A stretch of DNA of 64,000 bases, taken from the NCBI GenBank assembly GCA_001724265.1, contig MEDY01000197.1:20249-84248 (forward strand). Reading direction: 5' to 3'. The stretch comes from Rhizaria sp. SCN 62-66 (Eukaryota > Rhizaria, unplaced). The translations under genes were made by a program, and so were the position numbers. The notes beneath the pieces were generated by a model. That model was given only the letters and a program-made list of their open reading frames with translations, had not been told where the DNA came from and searched no databases. Of this stretch, positions 1-11,400 are shown piece after piece (the stretch's first letter is position 1; every line of letters starts with the position of its first letter).

Positions 1-2361
1 AAGCGCCACCGTTCAGGGAGGAATCACTCCGGTGACCGACGGTGGAGCTGGTGTCCGGTGTCCCGACCAACAGGCAGCGCAGCGCACCGCGGGCGGAGGC
101 GGCGGCCACGAGTGCGGCGGCCACTGCGCTCTCGAAGCGGTACGGCGCAAACACACCGGCGTCGCCACGCCAGCGGTTGTCGACGCTGGAGGCAGGCTCG
201 AGGGTGTATTTAAACAGTCGAACAGCACCGGTAGGCAAAACAACAACCGTGGGCGTTGCCTTATGCGCCGTCATCGTCGTTGCATCATCAGTTGTGTGAA
301 CAACACTACCCGCCGTCGCAGTGTGATCGCAGTGACTATGCGCGCGAATGGCACAGTCCTCGTGACTAGAACTGTGATTGTGAGCAACGTAGCCGGGAAG
401 CCGCTTCACCGCTGTATCAAGCGCACTCTCACTCTGTGCAATGCCTTCACCACACTGTATTGCCACAGCACTAGCCTCTGCAGCTCCCGTTGTCACTGTC
501 GATGTTTCAACGACGACGGCGACCGCGACGGCCTCTCGTTCACCCACAAGCGTGCCGCAACCGGGGCAGTGTAAGGGCTCATACCAGCGGTGTAAGTACC
601 CTGGCACAGACAGAGGATCAACTGATCCCGTCGGAATGCCACCGTGCTCACGGTCACCCGCAGGATGCTCATTACAGTCATGCCCACAGTCATCTGGAGC
701 ATGCCCACAGTCGCCACTGTTGTGCTCACAGTCACCTGAGCCATGACCACAGTCATTGTCATGCTTGCGTCCATCCTTGTCAGCACGTTTATCTTTATCA
801 TCATGACTGTGACCCTGGTGGCCGCCACAGCACGCTTCGTTCACAGTTGGTTCATCAACAGCTGTCGTTCCAATGTCGAGCTGTTTCAGAGCCTCGACAA
901 GCGCGTCCGGTGAATCCAACAAAGGCACAACCGCAGCTGCAGCCGTCGCCGCGCCCGCCACCGCGCTCACAGTTGCAGCAGCGGCCTTCGCCAGCACCAC
1001 GCCGTCCGCAATGCTGGCATCAGAAGAGTTGGCGGTTTGTTCGAGGGTCCGGAGAGGGGGTGCTGCGACGGCGCTCATGATGGCGCTTGCAGCGCCACCG
1101 TTGTGCACGAGAGGCAAATACCCGCCACAATGCGCGCGCACCGCAACCCGATCACCCTCATCCGCGCCACAACTGCTGATATTGTTGCTGTTGCTGCCGC
1201 CGCTGTTGAATTCAGTCATCCCCCCCTGATCACTCGCAGTGTCGGCCGCATTTGCAGCAGTGCGAGAAGACGATGAAGTACCGTGAGAACGCGAAGTGAC
1301 CGCGGCGGTGACCTGTAGCGCGGCATTCAGCGCGGACTGCGGCACTGCGAGGTCGGTCTCATGTGCGAGCAACCAGTCAAGACCGACGTATAGCCTCCCG
1401 GGCCGTGGCTGCACATCGTGCCGCGCTGCAGAAACGCGCGCGCGACGTTTGTTGTGGCAGAACCACATGTCAGCGCCCTCAGACCAGTACGGCGACGGCA
1501 GAGGCAGCACGGATATCGGAGCTTTCGGGGCGTCTCCTGCGTTGGAAGCAGTGGAAGCGTTGGCGGCGTTAGCGGCTGCGGCGGCTGCGGCGATAGTGGC
1601 AGCGCGCCACGCGGGAACGGACGGGTCAGCAGGGGCTGCGGCGGTCGCAGGGGGCTGCAGCGGGCGGAGAAGCGGCGCGTGGCAACACCGCGAGACGAGT
1701 CCAGCGGTGTAGGGTGCGAAAGTGAGCTCGGCGGGGGCGGGGAAGCAGTCGGACTCGAGAGGCGCGGCCGGGAGCGGGCTCGCTGAGAGCGAGATACAAC
1801 AAGCAGACAAAAACATACGAAGGAAAATACAATTAAAAATGGAAATATCAGTTGCTTAAAGGCTATACAGTTGGGGATACAATGTTTTAGATCATATTTG
1901 TTGTTACTGCACGTACTGGTATCTTCGAAGCGGACGCGGAGAATGAGGCAGCCAGGCGCGCGCGACGTGGCCGCAGAGTCGGGATCTACGTCGCAGTCAA
2001 ACGTCGCAATAGGCAACAAGTAGTCGTTGTCAAGGTCAAGATTCACAGCGAGTGGGGACGCGCCGGGTCGCGGTGTGCGGCGTAGCGAGGCTCCGGCGGC
2101 GGCGCGGGCCGTGACAGGGAACGCGTCCGGAGAATCAGCGCAGAGGTAGAGAGTGCGGCGGGTCACCACAAGACGCAGGGATGCTGCCTCAGCGTCACAG
2201 CAGTGTACATAGACAGTAAAGCTGCGCGCTGGTGGCGACTTTTCAACAAACAGGAACATTGGTGTTGTGTAGATGACGCTGCTCGATGAAGGTGGAGCAG
2301 AGGGCTCGGATGATGCCGTTTGGCGCGCCAAGTGGCAGGAACTAAACTGAGCAATTACCAA
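1..2361 (-). CDS. UBE3D: UBE3D-like (HECT_2 family) E2-binding E3 ubiquitin ligase, 3' end outside the window
   Basis: Two exons: 2361..1917, then 1782..1, open to the window edge. The intron (donor GTACGTGC at 1916, acceptor CTCTCAG ending 1783) rejoins the frame as Thr-Ser-Pro. Family hallmarks appear in the right order: VLPLPSPYWSEGADMWFCH (the conserved LPS..W.....W.CH block), a G-R-L-Y-V-G-L segment, a Cys pair in LHCPGCGTLVGE followed by VRLFKYTLEP, and a C-terminal stretch resembling the UBE3D tail. Known members bind E2 enzymes such as UbcH10 and act as ubiquitin ligases. Between the WxCH block and the CPGCG pair lies a Cys/His/Asp-rich insertion (about 660-830) that I do not know from the family. 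The start could be the ATG at 2361 or the internal Met near 2259. The C-terminus is missing only because the window ends. Confidence 0.82.
655..815 (-). repeat. Degenerate Cys/His/Asp repeat inside the UBE3D-like gene
   Basis: On the minus strand this codes for a run of D-C-G-H and C-E-H units (for example GDCEHNSGDCGHAPDDCGHD), preceded by HDDKDKRADKDGRKHDNDCG. At DNA level short units around GACTGTGGGCATG recur with variation. The Cys/His density suggests metal binding; that is inference. Confidence 0.6.
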
Positions 2362-2577
2362 GCACGATTGTCATTTTTAGATGTGTTATATTGTTAAAAA
2401 TATGACTGTATCAAAATATAATTGGGCAAATAACAATCACCCCTGTTGACGGAAATATGAGCTCATGCCAATACCATTTTTATTGACACCCAACGGGGCG
2501 CACGGGTCACTTGCTTTTTTGCGATTTCTTAATGTCTGTTGTTTGCCCTCTGCTAGTTTGGCTTCTGAAATCAGGAG

Positions 2578-5500
2578 ATGGAGGCGTTCAACGAAGTTTT
2601 CAATTGTCCCGGTGGGACAAAGTCTAACTCCTTCAAGCGAGACGACTCCGACTCCGACTTCACTGACTTCGAGAGTGAGTTTGACAATGACGGCCAAGCC
2701 GCAAGCTCCGCGGCAACGGCGAGCGCAGACGGTGCAGGCGCGGTTGCTATGACAGGTGGGCTTGCCCCAGGCCCTCAGAGATCTAACGTCACAGCCACAC
2801 TGCTCGGCAGCCTTCACGAGGACAATTACGACGAAAACGACTCAGTCGTCGCCGAGCTGAACGACACCGCGCACCATCCGCAGCAGCAACAGCAGCAGCC
2901 GCCAGTCGGTGTCTACGGCCCTCCCGTGCCTGCTGGCACTAGCGCTGCTGAGCTCGAGCGCACTTCAACGCATGATGTTGCTGTCAGTGCTACTGCTGCG
3001 ACAGACACGGTGAAAAGCGGTCCTGCGTCTACTACCTCCAACACCCACGGCCACGCTCACGGTCACACTTACGGGCAAGCTGCCAACACCAGCGCCGGCA
3101 AATTGCAGGCACAGCCATTGGATGGACTGCAGCGGCAACATAGCGGTGCAGCGGGACGCGACGACACTGTGCGTAACCGTGGGATTTCGATGAAGCAAGA
3201 TGACTGCGACATCTCACAGCATCCCCATACACAGTCACTTACACAGACGGTGTTACAGTCAGATTCGCAGTCGCAAACACGGATGCAGAACCAATCACAG
3301 AGGCTACTGCAGGCGAACGCGGAAAGGGAGAGTGATCGCTCGTTCCAGGCCGGCAAAGGCGACGATGATGCTAATGAAAGCAAGACGAGGGGCGTGAGTA
3401 AAGTCCACTCTAACGACACTGTGTCGTTTGCGAATGCAGCGCAGCGCGACTCGCAGCAACAACAAGCGAAAATACTGCATCCCTTGCCGATTCCTGAGTC
3501 ACAGAAATTGGTGCCACAGCGACAGGCGTCAAGTGTCGCGCCATCTGCACATGGTGATGGCATCATTTTCGCGCCTATAAATAACAACAAGTCCACATTA
3601 CGTGTCATCAGTAGCACGTCACGTGACAGCAGCAAACCGCGGGCCGATAAAAGCAACGATATACCAACGGATAGCAAAACAACAGAGAACGGCGAAAGCA
3701 GCGCGCCAGTGGAGCAGCCTGGTGCGGGTCATGCGCCCGCTCTCGGTGATCACAATCCACTGAATGATTCGCGCGCATCTGAGACGTCTTGGAACACCTC
3801 ACTTGAGAAACTGCCGCATGCCAATGTTCCCCTGACGCGAACGTCTTCCGTGTACTCCTCCTCGTCATCTGCACAATCGCAGTCGCAAGCACAGTCTCAG
3901 GTACACGTACAAGCACATGCACAGGTACAGGCGCAGTCGCAGGCGATGAAGGCTCAGACGAAGTCTAAAGATACGGGACGGCTCAAGAGCTCTTAGTTTG
4001 CTGCCCAGTCTGCCCTACCGCACTCACCGACAGCGCCTGCGAAGATCGAGCCACAGCATGACACAGCGACACCCCATACAAGGATGAATCACCCCATCTC
4101 CCAGGCTGTGGATGTCACGTTTGAAAGACATTCGATGTCCCCATAGCAGCAGTCGTCAATGGGCCGAGCGTCCGCCCCAATGCCGTTTACGGCAGCGTCC
4201 CTTACTTCTGTACAGTCTGAGAACAGTCTACAGCTGACGAGTGCCGCAGAGGCCCTGCTTGAGACTGAGGACGGCGGGCCACCGCCTCTCGAGCCTGTCA
4301 GGTCCGATGCCGGCGCCGCCGGCACCGCTGCCGGCGCCAAGGTGCGCGCGATTGTGCAGTCGCAGCCGCCGCCGCCACTGGCGCCTCTGCCGTCCACTGC
4401 GTTTGCGGGAGATCGGAGGCACAGGAAACTTATCAAGAACAGCATCTGCAGCGACTACACCGACAGTAGCGATGATGACACCGCGGCAGCGCAACGTCCT
4501 AATGCGAGAGAAGCGCTCGCTCAACATGTCGACCAGACGTGCGTGCCACAAGTGGGAGCGAACATGAATGACGACAGTGACCACGCATCTGCGGCGCCAT
4601 CCAGTGCGACTGTCAATCGGACTCACTACGACGCTTTCACCTCTGCCTTAGCGAGTGCTGGCTCCGATAGCAGCGATGCAAGCGCCATCGACGACTCCGG
4701 CGACGAGCTGATGACTACTTTCGTCAAGAAGGCTGCTGCGCGGCCGCCGTCATCGCAGAGCGGACGTATTACGCGTCGACGTGCTGCCAGGCTCAAGATC
4801 AACCTTCCGAATGCCGTCGCTCGGATCACCAAGCTCGAAGTCGGCAGTTCAGCGGCATCCGCGGCAACTGCGCCCATGCGACCCGTGAACCAACAAAGCT
4901 CGTCAACTGACGCGAGTGCGAGCGCGGGCGCGAATGCGGCCGCTGCTGCAGCTGCTGCCGCTGCGGCGGCGTCGGCAAGTACTGGTGCTGCGAGTTCTAC
5001 CTCGGGTTCCGGTACAGCGGCTGCGGCGTCGACTCGCCCTGGTAGACGTGGCCCTGGCTGGCCCCGCAAAGACAGTCTGCCGGGCTCTGGCGGTGTCTCT
5101 CGTGCGCAAAGCCCCCAAGTCCAGAGTCCTCGGTTCGGCGCATCTTCGGCAGCCAGCTCGCGTTCGACGAGCCCTCTCGGCTTGGCTCGCAACAACGCTG
5201 AGCAGCGGCGTCCAGCGGCGACGCGGAATCTGACGGGGAGCGAGCGCGAAGTCTTCTTTCAGGAGCAAAACCGCGCTGTGAGGGCGCAGAAGCAAAGCAC
5301 GCGCGATGCGGACCGCGCGAGACGTGCTAATGCGCGCACAGTGGTCCCTGTAAGCGAGGCTGGTGGCGGCAGGCGTGCTGTGGGAGGCAATCGAGGCACT
5401 GCTGCTGTTCGCAAGAGCGCGACTTTGAGGGAGCTTGAGTTTGACTCGTCATCATCGTCATCATCATCGCCATCGCCATCGTTATCATCGAGCTCTGAAT

Positions 5501-8296
5501 CCGACTCTTCATCTAGCTCAGGCTCGTTCTCGGACGTGAACTCAAATTCAAGCTCTAACTCCAGCTCTATTTCGAGTCCGAGTTCGAGCTCGAGCTCAGA
5601 ATCCAGTTCTTCTGACTCGTCATCGGACTCTGAAGGCGAAGTTGTCATTCATCCCCATTTGCTGCCATCACAGTTCGTCTACGACGAGTTAGACTGTCGC
5701 CCCGCTGTTCCGTTCAGAGCAGTAGCGCCAGCCTCTCAGCAGCCCGGGCAACTTGACGCTCAACCTGTCGCTGTTGCGTCTCCTGCGGCTGCACCGTCGA
5801 GTGCAGCGGCGACAGCAGCAGTGGCCGCTTCAGCGGCCGAGGCAGCTGAAGCTAAGGCGGCCGCAACACGCGCTGCATTGGCTGCCAATGCCGCAGCAGC
5901 AAATGCTGTCGTGACGCACGCTGCGGCCGCTAAGGCAGCTGCCGCTCAGGCTGCCGCCGCTGCGAACACCAGTGCTTCCCTCCCTTATGTGCCGGCGAAT
6001 GGTAAGAAGCAAGACCTAGTTCTGGCGCCCGCAGCAGGTGTGAACACGTCGACGACTGCGACGACTGCTACGAAGGATACTACCCCTGACCCCGTTATCG
6101 CAGCAGCTGAAGATGTTGCCACTGCAACCGCCGCTGCAGCAGCAGCAGCAGCGGCGTCGGTGGCAACATCGTCCTCAGGAGCGACAAGGGCGACGGGAGC
6201 GACTGGAGCGATAAGAGCGACACTGTCCTCAGGAGCGACAGGGGCGACACCTGCTAGTACTACAATGGGAAAGACGCCGAAGAGTACTCAGATGGTCATC
6301 TCGGTCGTGAACCCCCCTAGGCAGGCAGCGGTTGTCGCGGCTGCTGCTGCAGCAGCTGCAGGCGTGACTAGCACCAACCGTCGCGTCGTGATGAACGATG
6401 ATGACGACGAGTACGCCAATGGCGTGCATGCTAAGGCACAAGCTCACTTAGAGTTCCGACTCACGCCCTACGCAGCGGTACAGCAAGACAACGCATATGC
6501 TGCTGACAAGGAGGTCACTGCCAACGCGCGGCCCAAACGCACTCGGCAGCGCAAGCGCACCTCCGAAGGTTTCGCCGAGGCGGAGGAAGCTCGTTCCCGT
6601 CGCCGCAGAGTACGCGGCTATCCTGGTGCAATCGCCATTGGCGATGAGAGTGATGACGCCGAGATCGCTGACGACGACGATGACGACAGCGACGACGGTT
6701 TAGAGGTGACTGACGTCGTGTTGGCACAGACGCCGACACCGAAGAAGGACAAGAACGCGTCTTCCAGGACCAAGTCAAAGTCCCAGGCGAAGGCTGGCAG
6801 TGCGAGCTCAGCACCTGCACAGAAGGCACGCAAAAAGTCGGCGGCGGCGGCGTCTGACGCTGCCGCTAGGTCGGCGGACAGTGCTGCCGCTGTTGTCGAT
6901 GATGGCGACGAGGAGGAAGAGGACGAGGATCGCAGTCGTGCTGCTGCAGCGTCTTCAAGTCAAAGTCGGAAGAAAAAATCCCGAACGCCGGGCCGTGGCC
7001 GTCCCCTGGGCACCCCGAATCGCCCCAAATACGACAGTGGCATTCTCGTCACCTCCGACGGACCCACGAACTGCACTCTGTGCCCGGCCGGGTTTGGCAC
7101 GTCGTCAGCACTGGTGGCACACGCACTTGAGGCCCACCAGATGCACATGTGCATGGCCTGTGGCAAGATGTATAACAAAAGGGCGTCGCTCTGGGCGCAC
7201 CAGCTTGAGATTACCGTCTGCTGGCACTGCCGCGGCAGCTCATCCGATCATCAGGTACGACGTGAGACATCATCATTCTCGTACTTATCGCATGCATTCA
7301 TTGTATTGTTCCATTTGCATCTCACTTCTAATATCCTGGCAACATTACATTTGTTTAGGCCTATGCTAAGCACTCTAAACACTGCTTTATCGCCGCTCAG
7401 GGCAACAAACTCACGTGCCCTGAGTGCCCTGACGAGCTTCCGCACTACGAAGGATTTGTGTACGTTGATAATGAATATTGTACACTGCGTATATCTTCCT
7501 TGACTCAACTATCGCGCGATCTATGAGTTCTATTCTTTGTCCTCACATTCATTTTCTCTCACTTCCTGCGTCTTTCCTGACACTTAGTAATCATCTCAAG
7601 GAGCACCACGGCGCGACTGACGCTCACTGTGCGCAAAAGTACGCGGATATTGCATTCAAATTCCTTCACTCCCGTGCTCGCAACAACATGATCTTGTCGT
7701 TAGCTGACTTTGAAGCCAAGCGCAACCACTGCAGCCGGTCTCGCCAAAGCTTCGCCGACTCCTTGCGGCCCGCACAAGGTCACAACGCGCGCATCGTTGT
7801 GCACGAGGGCTTTCAGCCAGCAGAGACGTGGGTGCGCCCTGCGGTGCCGCACAGTAAACCGCGCATCACCATGGCCCAGGACCCTGATCCCAACTCTGTG
7901 ACAGCGGCAGCAGATGATACCGCGACAGCCTCTGCGACTGAAGCTGCAGCGGCGACGAGCGGTGTTGCCGCGGATGGCGCGACCGCTGCGGACAGTGCAA
8001 GTGCGAGTGCAACCGATAGTGCGAGCAGCTCAAGCGCCAGTGCAAGTGCGAGTGCGAGCGCAAGTGCTGATGAGATTGTCAATGAGGAGAATCAAACTTC
8101 TGCGAGTGCGGAAGGCGCTGCTTTTGCCTCAGCGGCAACTGTTGCTGCTGTCTCTACCGCCGCCGCTGCAGTTGCAGTAGCTGCTGCTGCTGCCGCAACA
8201 AATGTGACTTCTGACGACGATACTATTATAGTCTCAAAGACTAGTGCGGTGAAGAGGCATTGGAAATATCATTTGGGCAACGACGACGATGACTGA
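2578..8296 (+). CDS. Large AT-hook / four C2H2 zinc-finger protein, with two in-frame TAG codons
   Basis: Exons 2578..7254, 7359..7459 and 7588..8296 (TGA) give 1,828 residues if both in-frame TAGs (codons 473 and 523) are sense. The first 1,450 residues are disordered: Gln/Ser-Gln repeats, a long Ser tract, poly-Ala and acidic runs. A basic AT-hook-like core (TPGRGRPLG) precedes four consecutive C2H2-type fingers near residue 1,500: CTLC...HALEAH, CMAC...HQLEITVC, CWHC...HSKHC and CPEC...HLKEHH. The third and fourth fingers are each split by an intron, and splicing restores their spacing, which supports the junctions. Donors are GTACGACG and GTACGTTG. A nuclear DNA-binding role is likely; the target is unknown. 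An alternative reading removes both TAGs as an intron 3901..4146 (CAG|GTACAC ... CCATAG|CAG, phase 0), but that stretch is GC-rich and coding-like, unlike the other introns. Confidence 0.75.
3994..3996 (+). other. In-frame TAG, probable sense codon (codon 473 of the zinc-finger gene)
   Basis: The frame open since 2578 meets TAG in the context RLKSS-TAG-FAAQSALPHS and then continues without other stops to the next TAG 150 nt later. Downstream composition (Ser, Pro, Gln, Thr) matches upstream. Confidence 0.6.
4144..4146 (+). other. In-frame TAG, probable sense codon (codon 523 of the zinc-finger gene)
   Basis: Context HSMSP-TAG-QQSSMGRASAP; the same frame then stays open for more than 3 kb into the zinc fingers. 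The adjacent Gln-Gln fits a Gln assignment. CCATAG|CAG could also be a 3' splice site. Confidence 0.6.
5446..5640 (+). repeat. Poly-Ser / Ser-Asp-Glu tract in the zinc-finger gene
   Basis: About 65 codons, mostly Ser in all six codon types mixed with Asp, Glu, Asn and Pro, ending SDSEGE. The mixed codon use shows it is not a simple slipped microsatellite. It looks like a CK2-type acidic/serine linker. Confidence 0.8.
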
Positions 8297-8471
8297 ACTG
8301 CAAATCATTCTAAATGAACATCACCTCGCAATAAGCTAATTAGAAAACCTTACGTTACATAAATCGAACTCTGTATTTATCGCCATTTGTAATACACATT
8401 CGCGTGTTTTATCTTCTTTCATTTAATGTCACACGATTCGTAAACTTCTATCTTAAGCGATCTTCATAAGT

Positions 8472-11400
8472 TTACCACTCAGCTTCGGCCGCAGCCTCAA
8501 CATGGCCGCGTTGTGGAGACATCATCTTACTAGCGCGTTGTTCCGGCGTCAGTCCAGGGAACACAGTGCGCCGAACGCCAGGCGTCTTGCTGTTTGACGC
8601 CGCAGCAGTGGGAATCTTGCTACTCTGACTCCTCGCGCTCTGCGCATGTCCTTGGCTCTGACTCAAACTCGGAACAGAGCCATGTCTACCACCGAGACTG
8701 CGGTGGTACTCAAGCTCTGGTCCCGTAGCCTCGCATGGCAGCGTCGATGCCACCCCACTCGCGCTCGCGCTCGCTTCAGCGCCCGCAGCAGCGCCAGCGT
8801 CGCCGTGACTGTTCGCGTTGAGCGCAAAGGGCAGCGGCGTCGGCACTCGCGGGAGGCGCGCGGGCGACACCGCGCCCCCGCCACGAGGTGACGCCGCCGC
8901 GTTCAGACGCGGTGACGCGCAGGGGGACCCGGCGGGCGAGCGGCCGGGCGACCGTGGAGACCCCGGCAGCGGCGGCGGCGGCGACGTGCGGCCAAACTTC
9001 GGCGCGGGCGGGCCGAAGAGAAACGGCGTCGGCTCAGTGTCGAAGCACCCCGCGTGGCGGCCGTCGGGCGCGTGTGGCCCCGGGCACGGGGAGCCCGTGC
9101 GCGACCGACTGCACGCGCCGCGCTGCGTCGGCGACTGCGAGCGCAGCGACGGCGACTGCGAGCGTGGGCGGAACGGCGACGCGGGGAGACGCGCGCGAGA
9201 GATCCGTCCCAGCTCACGCTCAGCCTCGGCAGACGCGGACTTGGCGGCAGCGAGTGCCTCAGCGGCGGCCGCGGCCTCCGCGGCAGCCGCGGCGGCCTCA
9301 GCAACAGCGGCTGCCTCCGCCTGCGCCGCAGCGTGCGCGGCGGCAGCGGCCTGCGCCGCAGCGGCGTTGGCGGCCGCGACACCGGCGTCCTGCCGCGCTT
9401 GACTGTGGATCTGCGCCGCGCTCTGTGGGCTGAATGCACCGGATGTTACCGCGGGCCGGCGCGGGTTCAGCGGCGCCCACACACCGCCGGCATCGCCCGT
9501 CTTGTTAGCGCCGCCGCCAAGGGACGTGCGGGCGCGGTTGCGGGCCAGCGACGCCTCGCGCGCGGCTGAGCCCACCGTCGCGGTCGCGGTCGCGGCCGGC
9601 GGTGACGCGGCGGCGGCGGCGGCGGCGGCGGAGGCGCGGCGGCGCTCGCGGACTCGGTCAGCCGCGGCGGCAGAGGCGGCGGCGAGCGTGTTGGCAGCTG
9701 GGCTCGAGCTGGATCTAGCGATGTCGGAGAATTCGTTCAGCGAAATGGCCGACGGCGCGCGCAGCTGGGAGGGGCTTGCAATGCGGCCTCCGGCAGCGGC
9801 GGTCGATGACAGACTGCGGCGGCCACGCGCTTCAGTCGCGGTTGCACCGTTGCTGTTGTCGTCACTGTATACAGCGCCGAACGCGTCGCGGACAGTGTTG
9901 GACTCGCGCTGCAGCTGCTGCTTCAACGCAATCGCGCGCTGCAGCTCTTCTTCCCGCGCCCGCTCCCGCTCGCGGTCGCGCTGGCGCTCGAGACTGGCTT
10001 CGCGCTCAAACCGCTCTTGCGCCTGGCGCTCAAGCTCCAGCCGCGCAGCGTGCTCGCGCTTCTGCTGCTCTAACAGTTCACGCTGCTGCTGTTGTTGCTC
10101 CTGTTCAACCCGTTCTTGCTCTTGTCGCGCCTGTTCAGCGCGGGCTTGCTCCGCGCGGAGTTGATCAAACCGCGCTTGCTCCAGCCGCGACCGCTCACGC
10201 AGCGCGTGTTCACGCTCTAAAAGCTCGCGTTCGCGGTACTGCCGCTCGGCTTCAAGGCGCTGCAGCTCGGCGCGCTCCAAGTCAAGCCGCCTCTGCCGCT
10301 CATCCTCGGCCTCGCGCTGCTGCTGCAACTCACGCTCCTTCTGTTGATGCTGCAACTGTAGCTGCTGCTGCTCACGGTCGCGCGCAAGCTGGACCTGGCG
10401 CTGGTACTGCCGCTCGCGTTCAGCCTGCTCAGCGGCCGATCGCTCTGCAACAGCGCGTTGCTCAGCTTCCATACGCTCACGCTCACGCTGGGCACGGTCG
10501 GCGCGCTCGCGCTCTTGCTCGATCTCGCGGTCGCGCTCACGGTCGCGGGCCTGGGACAGCTCGCGCTCGTGCTCGCGCTCACGGTCGCGCTCTCGGTCAC
10601 GTGCACGCTCGCGCTCAAGCTCTAACTCGCGCTCATGCTCGCGTTCGCGGGCGCGTTCAAGCTCGCGCTCACGGTCACGCTCCTGCTCGCGCTCGCGGGC
10701 ACGGTCGCGCGCCGCCGCCGCCGCCGCCGACGCCGAGGCAGACGCTGAAGCTGCGGCAGCAGCGGCGGTCGCGTTGGCAGCCGCGGCCGCAGCAGCAGCC
10801 ATTGCCGCGCGCGCCACAGGGTCAGACGCCGCGAGACCGGCAGGTTGCGCGATGACGATTGGCGCCGTCGTGTTCTTTCCAGTCTGACTGGTGTTGACAA
10901 GCGCGTTATTGTTGTTGTTAGAGCGCAGAGAGTACGGGTTTGTACCCTGGTGAACAATTCCCTGTTGCAGCCTCCGCGCAGCCGCAGTCGCAGCGTCACT
11001 GTGACGACTCTGAGCCATCTGCGCAAACACAGGCCTGAATGCAAACAGCTCCGACGCGTTCGGCGACGCAGGCACTTGCTGCTCCTGCTCACGGTCACCC
11101 GTCGTCGTCGTCAAGGCGGCTTGACTTTGATTCATCTCGAGCTGCTCGCCAGCGGCCTCCGCGATGGCCGCGGGCGGATAAAGCGCACGCAACACATCGC
11201 CAGGCGCTAGCAGCGCCAACGCTCCCGGCGCGCGCTCTGTCATCGCGTCCGCCGCAGCGAGCACGGCATCAAGCGCGGGGAAAAGCCGTGCAGAACAGAG
11301 CTCTCTGAACGCGGCCGACGCGAACCCCGACCCCGGGCCCGGCGGAAGTAAGTAGCTGTACCGCGGGTCGAGCGCGCCGTCCGCGCCGGCCGCGGCGGCG

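Noticed and set aside
4159-4161. The ATG at 4159 as start of a separate zinc-finger gene
   Set aside because: Coding-like sequence extends upstream in the same frame through two TAGs to 2578; a separate start would leave the upstream ORF ending at TAG, against the window's pattern.
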